Shown piece by piece: positions 54,101 to 64,000 of a DNA stretch of 64,000 bases. A program made the position numbers and the translations under genes. The stretch lies in NCBI RefSeq assembly GCF_964188355.1, contig NC_134174.1:50985725-51049724 (forward strand), given 5' to 3'. How positions within the stretch are numbered: the stretch's first letter is position 1; each line of letters begins with the position of its first letter. Below the pieces are notes generated by a model that did not search any database, had not been told where the DNA came from, and worked only from the letters and a program-made list of their open reading frames with translations. The stretch comes from Buteo buteo. Lineage: Eukaryota; Chordata; Aves; Accipitriformes; Accipitridae.

Positions 54101-57100
54101 ACATGTGTTACTGAACAGGGCAGGTGGAATTGAAACACTGTGTGTGTGCTGACATGCTTTGGTGGTTAGGGGCAATTTTACTGAAAGCAGAGGTTCTTCG
54201 GTCTGCTGGAAGTTTGCTTCGTGGCATCTCCAACATGGAGCAGAGGCTGAAATTCACTGCAGAGCTTCAGAGATCCCTGTCACATTTTGGTGATGCCTAG
54301 GAGCCCTGTACCTGAGCTAGAGGGGAGTGTTCAACCTTTCAGTCCTGGGAATGAAATCAGCACTTAATTACCATAAAAAGAAACAGAGTGGAACCTGTGA
54401 TACTGATACTCCAGCCTCTAAAAACATAGAAAAGCTATGCACTGCTGGCTGTCTTTTGAATTAATGATAATTGGATTTAAATGTGGTAAGACTTCACTAA
54501 TAGGATAGCAGGAGAATCTGTGTCATACACAAGGTATATAGATGTGGTGAATCCTGATATTAACACTGCCAACAAGTAACCTCTTAAAATATCGGCATTA
54601 AAGAGAAACTGTCAGGGCTCTTCATTTTTTGAAAGGACAGTCTGAGGTGGTGTTTTGTTAACAACAAAGCATAAACCAGTGGGGACATGCCTCGGGGTTA
54701 TCCAAGGTGGGCTGGGGATGGGGAGGAAGCATGCAGGGCTTCAGCAGCATGCAGCGAAACTACCAAGTGCCAGGACCTTGCACCTTTTCCTGAAGCAGGA
54801 GGAGCAGCCTTCAGAAGTTTAGGAAATTCTGCTGCAAATGAAGGGTAATGGTTGCCCTGGGCTTCCAGATGAAACCTTCCCAAATCTGTGCACTGCCACA
54901 AACTACACTGAGAAAAATGGACTGAAAAGATGTACCTAGTGTTTCCCTTCACCTTCTCAGCTGCAAAGAAAGGTACATAGAGTGCACGTTCAGGCTCCCA
55001 TTTGACAACGTACTATCTAAACCAGACATTTAAAGCTCAGTGTGGATGAAAATTCTCTGTTGCATAGTTGTAGCTGTCTACATCTGTGCTTGCTGGTACT
55101 ATCAGCATAAGATGCATACCTGAAAAATGGTACTATTGTATTGGGAAAGGAAGGAGAAAAAGGGAGAATGAGAATACCAGTGCCTTTACATCCTAGCTCC
55201 AGCAAGCAAATCTAACTCTTTTTGCAAAAAACCTTCATCACTCTAAATTCATCATAAGAGAGCTGAAGCAGAGGTCTAAAAGACTGATTTTGGCAGCAAA
55301 TGCAGACTAAATGAGAAAAGATTCTGCTTTCGATTGTTCAGTCCCATCCTGAGGTCTCCAAATTAGCCCATCAGACAGTTATTAATTAACATCATACTAG
55401 AGTAAATATCTTTATTTAGTAAAACATAAAAGGGCTTGGGCAATCCCCATTTTAGGTCAGCAGTCTAGACTTATCATTAGGATAAACTTTTTGCTAAAAT
55501 TCTGTGATTTTTTTTTTTTTTAACGTGAAAGGTGCTCAAAGAGGACAGAAACATTTAGTGAATCGGATCCAAGAAACATTTCACCATGCTCAAGGCAGAC
55601 GTTATCAAGAAGCATCATTTGTATTGGCAGTCCTTCAAAGGTTACCCTCTAACCACGCTCAAATCAGGTTAGATCCATAGAGAACTCCTACTTTATTCTG
55701 GGCATGGCTTTAAAGTCTGCAGCCACACAAGTTAGAAGACAACTGTTAAATTTTAACTGACATTACAGTTTCTTTCTGATCTATTAAACTTGGATAACCT
55801 ATCATTGGTAAATACATATTTTTAGACATCTGCATGTTAGTAAACACGTGGAGGCTGATCAATATAGTTCCTCTCCCCTGGGTTTTGAAAGCAGGTTTTT
55901 TAGTAAAAAATTGGAGTGGTTTCATCTTTAATGGATTGTAAGATTTTTTTCTCCGTTGCTAGCTAAGTATTATGCTGGTTCATTTTAGAAAATCAGCAAA
56001 CTTTAAAAATTAGCAATATTTTTTACTTACTTTTCTTTTCTTCTATTTGCCAACAAATGAGAGGAATGAAAAATTAAAAAAAAAAAAGTTCTTTTTCACA
56101 AGTTGTGAACTACTTTTTTAACTCTGTGTTGGGCAGGCAACCCACCGTTCAGCAGCCTGAGAAGCTGGTACAGACCTCTGCCAGTCATCAGACTCAGATT
56201 TAAAAAAAGAAATGGCGGTGTTTGCACTTCTTTTACAAAATGAACTTTGTGGGTGAATCACATAAACAAAGCACCGGTCCCAGCAAATAATGTTGGCATT
56301 TAATTTACCCTCACTGGGTATTTAGAAATTTGCTTATGTGAGAGAGTGGGTTGTACCCTTTCTGCACTCTCACACTGGGGTTTCTGCAACCTTCCCAGTT
56401 ACTTCTGCTTGGGGGCTGGGAAGAGGGGATCTGAGACTTTCTTGGCAATTGTAACAGTGAGAAATGTTCTTTATATTCCTCTTCTTGTGTGTGTGTGTGT
56501 GTGTGTGTGATACTTTTCTTTGGTTTTCTGTTAGTGAAAGTTGAGTGAAAGGTTGCAGGAGAGGCTGGTAAGTAAGATGCATTTGGCCATTCCTGAGCCC
56601 TGACTCTTGCAGATTCAAAGGTCTGTTCCAGGGTGCTCCAAAGCGTTAGCAATGCAGAGGTTTTCTTCTGTGGGGAGGTGGATCTGCCATCTGGGGGCAG
56701 GTCTCTGGCCACATCGATGAGTGTGGAAGGCTGGAATCATGTACATTACAAACATCATCTTCCCCACCCCTCGAAAGGAATGATGTACCAGAGGAAACAA
56801 GTCCTTTTCTGTTCTTTTCACATGAGGGAGACCTCAGCTCAAGTCTATGGTTTTGCTTATAGGGAAAAAAAGGGCAAACATACTTGGTGGGTTTAGCCAA
56901 CTTGGTTTTACTTCTTTTCTTTCTGGGAAGATTTAGTGTGTATTTAACATGGCTCTGTAAAGCTGAGAATCTTCTTTCCTTGATATCTCCAGTCTTCTTT
57001 CCTGAGCAGCAATTTTCTGAAACACATCACTTTGGCCTGTCACTGATTGAACATTAGTTATTCTAAAAATGTCCTCTTTGTGTCTAAAGGGATTTGGTCT

Positions 57101-57849
57101 GGCTGCCTGACAGAAGGCTGCGAAAAACATCTCCCAGCTCTCACTTGGTCTGCTGCACGCCAGTGTGGAGCCCAGGCTGTCACCCCCCAGGTATCCCATG
57201 GAAGGTGCTGACAAGCTGCACCACCTTCACTTCTGAAATTTGCCAGAGTCAAAGGGATGGATGAGAAGGATATTCTGCTTTTCACAGAAGCAGGACACGC
57301 AGCAAACTGGGTGCTGTAACATGAATGATTGCAGCACGCTATAGATGGACAAAAAGGCTGCATAGACCTAACTGATATACAATCTACTAGATAAATATTT
57401 GAACCGAAGCAGGCCTCTTAAGGCACTCTGTTCATGTGCAACACGCTACATACACTTACTGCTGTCTCAGTAACACAATGAACTAGGAAATGCACCGCTC
57501 ACATGCCTGTGCCCTCGTGTTTCAAGCTACCTTAAAATCCAAAAGATCTTTGTAAGCTTCAGTTCTGTGCCCACAACACCTGATCATCCTCTGTAGTCAG
57601 AAAGAGGAGGGCATGTTTCCCATAAATTTACAAGTGTTACTGAACTTTGGCATCATGGTTACACTTGTACTTCCTCCAGCAAGTCAGGTGGTCAAAACTT
57701 TGCAGTTTACTTAAATTATTTAGTATCAGCTCCTAGTTCTTGAATCTTGCCACATTGGTAAGTTTCTGGTCCTTCTATTCTCACATTTGCGATCTCCATG
57801 TAGGTTATGAAAAGCCGCAGCCAACTTCCCACAGACTCACGGAGAGGTG
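51192..57849. other. Intergenic, no gene recognised
   Basis: Contains a (TG)12 microsatellite at 56486-56509 and a cluster of overlapping chance frames on both strands at 56311-57363. No domain, RNA gene or transposon was recognised. Confidence 0.5.
56486..56509. repeat. (TG)12 microsatellite
   Basis: Twelve uninterrupted TG dinucleotides. Confidence 0.95.
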
Positions 57850-58190
57850 GATGTTGGCAGGGACCACTGCAGGTCACCTTGTCCAGGCTCCCTGCCCAAA
57901 GCAGGGCCACCTAGGGCTGGTTGCCCAGGACTCTGTCCAATCTGGCTTTGAATATCTCCAAGGATGGAGACTCCAAAACCTCTCTGGGTGACCTGTCCCA
58001 GCATTTGATTACCCCACAGTGAAAATGTTTTTTCTTATGTTTAAGGGGAATTTCCTGTGTTTCAGGTTCTGCCTACCACCTGTTGTCTTGTCACAGTCCT
58101 GTCAGTGCAGAGAAGAGTCTGGCTCATTCTTCTTTGCTCCTCACCACAACCAGCAGGTATTTATAAACAATGATGCGATGTTCAGTTAAT
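57850..58190 (-). mobile_element. CR1 LINE 3' fragment, reverse orientation
   Basis: The + strand reads GGTCACCTTGTCCAGGCTCC, CAGGGCCACCTAGGGCTGGT, TTTGAATATCTCCAAGGATG, GAGACTCCAAAACCTCTCTG, TTCCTGTGTTTCAGGTTCTG and AGGTATTTATAAACAATGAT. This order is that of an avian CR1 3' region seen from the opposite strand (recalled consensus: TTTGAATATCTCCAGAGAAG, GGAACTTCCTGTGTTTCAG). The copy is diverged and lacks the reverse transcriptase, so it is dead. It is the longest CR1 piece in the window. Confidence 0.88.
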
Positions 58191-59095
58191 TACTCCCTGT
58201 GATCTCAAACTCTTTTTAGAATCTGTTTCTTCCCCATTCAGTGACTACCGTCTGGCTTCTTCCATTTTGGACAAATTCATTCCCATTTGCAAATGTACAT
58301 TAATCATTCAGCTTGTCAGCTCATGCAGATTGAATTGTAGCAGTGGGTTGCCAGCTCTCCGTCTTCATGATAAATTGTCATACATGAATTTAAATTGTTT
58401 CTGTGTTTGAGATGTGCTAAAGTGGTTCGAGCAGAGGACCATAGCAAACTTGCTTTTGCTTTTGCTCTGAAGTCTGTGTTCCTACGCAGTGTAACAAGGG
58501 AAAAGAGTGGGAATGGAAAAGAGGCAGAGGATGAAGGGACGCTGTTTGGATGACCTAATTTGGTCAGGAATTTGGAAATTCATAATAATCTGCAGTTGTT
58601 TGCTACTCTCATTTGGTATTCCTACACTAAGAGTAGATTTTACTTGCCAGATCAGGCAAAGGGATGGTTACTACTTATTAATGCAGCTTTGTTATTTAAA
58701 AAAGAGATTAAAATAAAAATTAATTGACACTCTACACACAGTTGCACTTTACGATTCATAATGCAGCGCATGACCAGGAACAGTCTATTCTATAAACTTG
58801 CTCAGGTTCCACAGATCTATAGATCTTGAATAGACAGGCCAGTGACTCAAGGCAATCCTGCTAAAAGATGCTGTAGTCATGGCTCACAAAAGCCCACAAA
58901 AGTCACGACCAAAAAATATGAGTCACTTCAGTGTGAGCACTGTGCCCTCATCCATGCATTGGGCTTTTATCTGACTGCTTTCCTGTTAGTGGGAACTCGA
59001 AAAGTGCCTGATCTCCCAGGAAAACTGTGAGCTGCTAATATGCCACCTTAGGTTGTTGAACTCAGCCTGAACCCTATTTATTTTTACTTCTGCAG

Positions 59096-59131
59096 AGAGG
59101 ACACGAATTATCCTTCTGACACCAGATCTGA
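59096..59131 (+). other. Candidate 36-nt exon, unknown transcript
   Basis: Acceptor CTATTTATTTTTACTTCTGCAG and ideal donor GA|GTAAGTAG bracket 36 nt. Two of three frames are open; in phase with candidate exon B it meets a stop at once. Confidence 0.2.
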
Positions 59132-62100
59132 GTAAGTAGATGTGCTCCATGTGATCACATTCTTTCTATTGCAGGAGGCAGCAGCAGACTCCACTGCTTC
59201 CTCTTAGTACTCTGTTCCTATATATAATGCTGCGTGGCATGGATATGCTTACATGGTCATGTGGGAAAAGGATCGTGTAGCTTGAGAAAAACTGTGTAGG
59301 AGTGAATTATTCTCAAATAGAGAGAAAAGAGTCCCCAGGAGTTCACAGTTGAGCAAAGCTGGCAGGCCTTAGCTGAAAAAAAATTGCATGAGTTGCATAC
59401 AGTCTCTTATGCTACCTGCAGTAACAACAAAAAGGATACTGGGTCCCAAAAACACTCAATATTTTTATTCAGGCATAAAGGAAGGGCAGATTTTACAGAC
59501 AGGAATCTCACTCTCAGGTGTAAATAGTGGACTGATACTGTTTCCAGCCCTTCTCCAAACTTGCATGAGACTCTGATCTTGGTTCCCCAAGTCCAGGGGC
59601 TTCGCTCTCCCCATGTTTCCTTCATGCCAAGAAGGATCCACTGGCAGCTGAGGAGCCTGCTCACTAGGATTTGGGCTGGCACTGAGTAGTTGGTGCCTTG
59701 GTTTTCATTTCACAGCGGAATCTGAAGGGAAGGAAAGGGGCAACTCTTTCTCCCCTCCTGAAAGCCGCAGCATGAGACTTGCTTCTGTGGTGGTCCCTGT
59801 CTTGAGCAAATGAAGGAACTGAAACTTCCTTGGAAGTCATTATAAAGCCTAATAGAAACTGCTGCAATGCTGCTCATTTAGTCAGCTGTCAGGAAAGCCC
59901 TTACTGTCAGATGGGATGTACTTCAATTAGAAACTCAGCTTAGCAAGAGGAGTGCTCTTCAGACTGCAGGGCTGGTTCCCACGACTTACCAGGGCAGCTC
60001 TTGCAGCTAGGTTTTACCCAGGCATGCAAGAAGTAACATAAACTATTGCTTTATATGCTAATATTGGAAGACTGGCAACTCAGAAGGTAAGGAAAGTAGT
60101 GTGGTAACAGGGAAGGATGTTTCAGCTCTTAGGGTTCAGGCCTGGAACAGGGGCAGAAGACCTACGTGCTCTTAGGAGATGCCCAATATTCTTCATCTTA
60201 CCTGCCTGATTTCTTTCCCCAGAGCTTGCAGAACCACTGACACATAATTTCCCTGGGTAACCTCCCCAGTGACATTCAGTACCAGGGATAAAATGAAAGA
60301 AGGGCAAAGGGGAAGTGCACAGCATCCAGGATCGTTGAATGGTAGTCACTGAACACGACCAGGTGTGAGAGCTGCGTCTAAAAAACCAAGAGCTCATCTC
60401 CAAAAAACAAGTGTGTTTTGTTCAAGCCTGAATGACTTCTATGTCTTTCTTACCACCTCCCTGAGTAGCTGCTAGCTTTTTATTTCACAGCTTCTTTTGT
60501 GATGTCCCAGGAGGGAGATTTCAATTCTGCTTTCAGTTCCAGCCATTTCTCAAGATTTTGGGCAACAGTCAATCCTCATCTAGTCAAATCTGTAAAAGCT
60601 AATTCTCAACTGGGCTTTCTCTGTACTTGCATAATTTTTTGCTGCTGTTTGTAAGAGACTTCCTGGTGTTTGCCCCCTTTTAAGAAAATAATCTGAGCCA
60701 GTTTATGCAGACAAACTCCAGAAATGTCCATGTCTTCTGATGGCCTTGAGACTCAATTCCTTTAGTTCCGCTGCAGGCTGCAGCAAAATAAATTGATCTC
60801 TGAAAGGAAGCAAAACGGAGCTTGATTTATTTGGTCAGGGTTCAACCTTACCCATAGCACAATGCAGCCCTTCTCTCCAGGGCTGACTAATATCCACATA
60901 ATAACAAGTAGCCTTTGCAGAACGAGCTGAGCAGCAGCGCAGTGGCAACAGCCACTGTTGACAGGGCTTGCTAACAAGCAAGGAGAGAGAAACATTGGAA
61001 ATGCAGCTTATGGCAAAAGAATAGCTGCAAGAGGTGAGAGGGAAAAGAGGTGAAGATGACTATAATCAGAAACACTTGAAAATTGTACAGATGTTATTAA
61101 AATGAGAAAGAGCTTTAAAAAGGAAGGTGAGGAAGGGAAAAGCATGAAAAAAACAGCAAATTAGCAAAAGGTGCACTGAATTAGCTCTGTACACAAGACA
61201 TCTGCCAGAGGAGGAAAAGAGCAGAATGCAATGTTCTTTCTGGCCAGAGTCAGTCCAGCGTGGTATTGCGGCAGCAGACATGGATTAAAAAAAAAAAAAA
61301 TCTGGCCTAGATCCAGTAGCTGCAAAGAGAATACAAGGTGTGGGAGCAGGAATTCATTTTATAGCCGAGCTTCCATAAACTCAGCAACTTTGTCTGTATT
61401 ATCTAGTAATTGCTATCTGCAGAAAATGGCCCAAGATTAATCTCAATTACCTAAAGCATAAGTGATTAATATGGCTTTGGGACAGATGGTCAGTTGCTGA
61501 GATCAAGCTGGGAAGCTGCAAGGTGTTTTATTTATAGTCAAATAGTTCAATCTACAATGTTTGAATTGTAATTAAAGATAAACTTTTCTAATGACTCCAG
61601 CAAAGCTCCCAACTGATTTCATAGTCTGTTACAGACAGTTTGGCAAACATTTGCTAGTTTTTCCAAACATCCTGTAACAAAATTTATTCAGCAATAATGA
61701 GAAAAGTACTAAAAAATGGACTTGTGAAAACCAATTGTACATGTCACCAGTAAAATTTCAAGCAAAGTTAGGATCTATAGCTACTTTTCCATTGCTAAAG
61801 TGATGGAGGTAAGAAAAACAATGCCAACAGTAATTTATTTTTGGGGAAAAAAAAATCCACCAGGCTGAAAGACAAGAAAAAAATTTGCACGACTAATTTT
61901 AGCAATCCTGCATTACCTTTTAAGAACCAGGCACTCCGGCCACAGCTGAACGTTAGAGCAAGGTATGTTCTCTATTGCAGCGAATTGAAACCCTAACCTG
62001 GAACCGTACAGTCAGCGGCTGCCGACTTTGGCAGTAGAAACTGCAATGCTTATGTTACCTGGAAGCATCCTACCCACCACAGCTTGTCAGGAGTTACATA

Positions 62101-63095
62101 TACTTTCAAATAGTTATAGGGTGCTTTATGAATGTATACTTAATAAACAGAGAATAAAGAAGGGCCTGTTTTTCAAATAGTAAAACCTATGAGCCTGCAA
62201 ATGGTGTATTTACACATTGGTGATGCTATTGAACAGAAGAGACAGGTGAAATTTCAATATAATTTTACCACACAAGTGCTGAATTGTACAGTCTGCGAGT
62301 CTCACGTACATATGGCAGCAAATTCCCTATTTCTGGGTTTTGACTGATACTTAGGTGTACCTTTAGATTTGTACACAAGGACATGTAAGCTATTGCTGTC
62401 AGAGTATTTGGAGTTTGTTTTTACCAAGGCATTTAAAAACAGACTAGAAAGAAAACCAAACTACGGTGCTTTTAAGTGTTCTGACCTGAGCGGTTATTAA
62501 GGACAGACAACCATTTCAGCCAGCCTACAGCTCACTAAACAGTGTGGACTGCTATCCAAAAAAAACAAATGCAGAAAGATCCAGAACTGCACAAAGCAGC
62601 AACGTGTTAAAGCAGAGGGAGATGCAAAATGAACTCCATATTTCAAAATCCTTCAGGGGAAACCTGTGTCCCTCTTGTCCCTGTTAAGAGAGCTGCTACT
62701 GTTCCTTTTGCATTACATGGTTATGAAAAAGACCTGAGAACCAAAGTATAGTGTATACAGCTGGAAGGAAAGAGCCTTTGTCAAGGGGGTGTTTGCTGGA
62801 GTATATTCTGTGAACATATTACATGAAAACTTTTTAATTCTGAGGGAAATGGAATATCTGCTTTGTTTTATCCCCATAATGCTGATGCCAGGACCCTGGA
62901 CTGCCAGAACTGAGAATGCCCAGGGAAAATCCCAACAATTGCAGCTGCAGAAGCACCTACCCTGCCAGCGCACCTCTTAACATTAAACCCAGTCCTAAAC
63001 CCCATTAAAAGCTGTCCCAGGACAGCCCAGTTTTAACCATCTAATCACAGAATGATTAATTTTAAGATTTTTTTTTTTCTTTTTTTTTTAAACAG

Positions 63096-63154
63096 ACAGA
63101 TAGAGCCTGATCACTCAGCCTAAAGAGGGTTCCACGCAGGAAAACCGTTTCTAC
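63096..63154 (+). other. Candidate 59-nt non-coding exon
   Basis: A very long pyrimidine tract (TTTTTTTTTTCTTTTTTTTTAAACAG) is followed by 59 nt and a perfect donor TAC|GTAAGTAT. All three frames contain a stop, so if real it is a UTR or lncRNA exon. A second acceptor (ACAG) lies 4 nt downstream. Confidence 0.3.
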
Positions 63155-64000
63155 GTAAGTATATTATTTAGTTTATTTATCTTATTTTCATACACAGTTA
63201 TGTCATAACAGCAGCTCTTTAACTAGAATATGTCACATGGAAGTTTATTGTTTCTCCAAGCATTTTGGAGCACTGACCATATCCAAGATCAAGCCTTCCC
63301 AATTATGGTTGAATGCAAATAGACTGCGCTCAAGCAGCAGGCTTAGTATTAAACGAGAACAACCCTCCATTGATTAGCCACCATTGTAGCACTGTTTACT
63401 GTGGGTTTCTATGTTACCTCTGTTTCTGTCTGAAAAAAACAAAACTGTATATTTGCCATAGAAACTGTCATGAGCTATATTAAACAAAGGCACACTTTAG
63501 AAAAATCACTAATTTTAGAATGATCATAAATATTTATACCGGACAGACCATAAACAGCACCTTAGAGACTACACTCTGTTTATATAAATCCCTCTTAATT
63601 AAGAAAATATTGATTTGATAGACTGAGGCAGCCTTCGCTGACAAACATATACTTGAGAAAACCGCTTATACAGTTTCCCCGTTCGTACAGCATTCAGCTT
63701 TTATTTCTGATTAAAGCTACTCATAAGAGTTGCCTGCCGTTTTTTTTTTTATAACTATCTATTCATCCTGAGTTCTAATGCTGGAAAGTTTGCTCAGGCC
63801 CAGGCATTACAGCTGGAAGCATACAGACAGGTCCTTTCAGCCCTGCTCCCGATCATGCAGAGGGTTTCTGCACAAGACCAAGAGTCCCTCGGCGGGCGCA
63901 GAGCTTCAGGCTGCAAACTGTAGGCAACAGAGACCACGCACGGTTGTGTGGCTCACACACGGGAGCTCCCGCCCTCCTGAGCTGCTGCTGCAATAGAAAC

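Larger units (their letters stand above)
58191..64000. other. Intergenic up to window end
   Basis: No protein-coding gene recognised. The two exon-like cassettes (59096-59131 and 63096-63154) are listed separately. The stretch at about 61,430-61,720 is AT-rich, free of simple repeats and could be a conserved non-coding element, but nothing in a single sequence proves it. Confidence 0.5.

Noticed and set aside
56311..57363. Cluster of 80-130-codon frames on both strands
   Set aside because: One crosses the (TG)12 repeat and the others overlap each other antisense. No recognisable product.
36346..64000. Search for PPP1R3C, the mammalian downstream neighbour, on either strand
   Set aside because: No frame of the expected ~300 residues and no carbohydrate-binding or RVxF-type context. 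The gene, if syntenic, lies beyond the window.
1..64000. CRISPR arrays, tRNA, rRNA or operon structures
   Set aside because: None seen. The spliced HECT gene with CR1 and LTR repeats fixes the sequence as vertebrate nuclear.

Overview
The window looks like bird nuclear DNA: it is AT-rich, has CR1 LINE 3' ends and several LTR copies of avian endogenous-retrovirus type, and most of its length is intron or intergenic sequence. There is no operon structure, CRISPR array, tRNA or rRNA that I can see. One protein-coding gene is certain: HECTD2, a HECT-domain E3 ubiquitin ligase, on the + strand.

Positions 1 to about 36,330 hold HECTD2 from inside a 5' intron to the last poly(A) signal. I assembled 19 coding exons (6189-33865) by eye. 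All carry AG acceptors and GT donors, all junction phases agree, and they join into one frame of 686 residues plus a stop. The family protein is about 776 residues (recalled), so roughly 90 N-terminal residues and the promoter lie upstream of the window. The HECT domain is coded by exons 11-19 and the catalytic cysteine codon is at 33764-33766. The intron between exons 12 and 13 has the signature of a minor (U12-type) spliceosomal intron. The 3' UTR is about 2.4 kb with several AATAAA signals.

The introns carry two related, internally tandem-repetitive LTR-like elements (2709-3685 and 4061-5212), a solo LTR with a near-perfect 5-bp target duplication (24008-24596), a CR1 tail (26511-26566), two long perfect palindromes 107 bp apart (22280-22301 and 22409-22428), and two GC-richer islands of unknown origin (25412-25835 and 27844-28212).

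Positions 36,330-64,000 are intergenic as far as I can tell. I found no second protein-coding gene. In mammals PPP1R3C follows HECTD2, but nothing here looks like it. The region holds a reverse-oriented CR1 copy (57850-58190), a duplicated ~92-bp segment (39909 and 41510), GC-rich islands (around 43.6-44.0, 47.1-47.4 and 49.3-49.8 kb), and several exon-like cassettes with good splice signals on the + strand (43944, 47746, 51106, 59096, 63096) that may be a spliced non-coding or unannotated transcript, or chance pseudo-exons.
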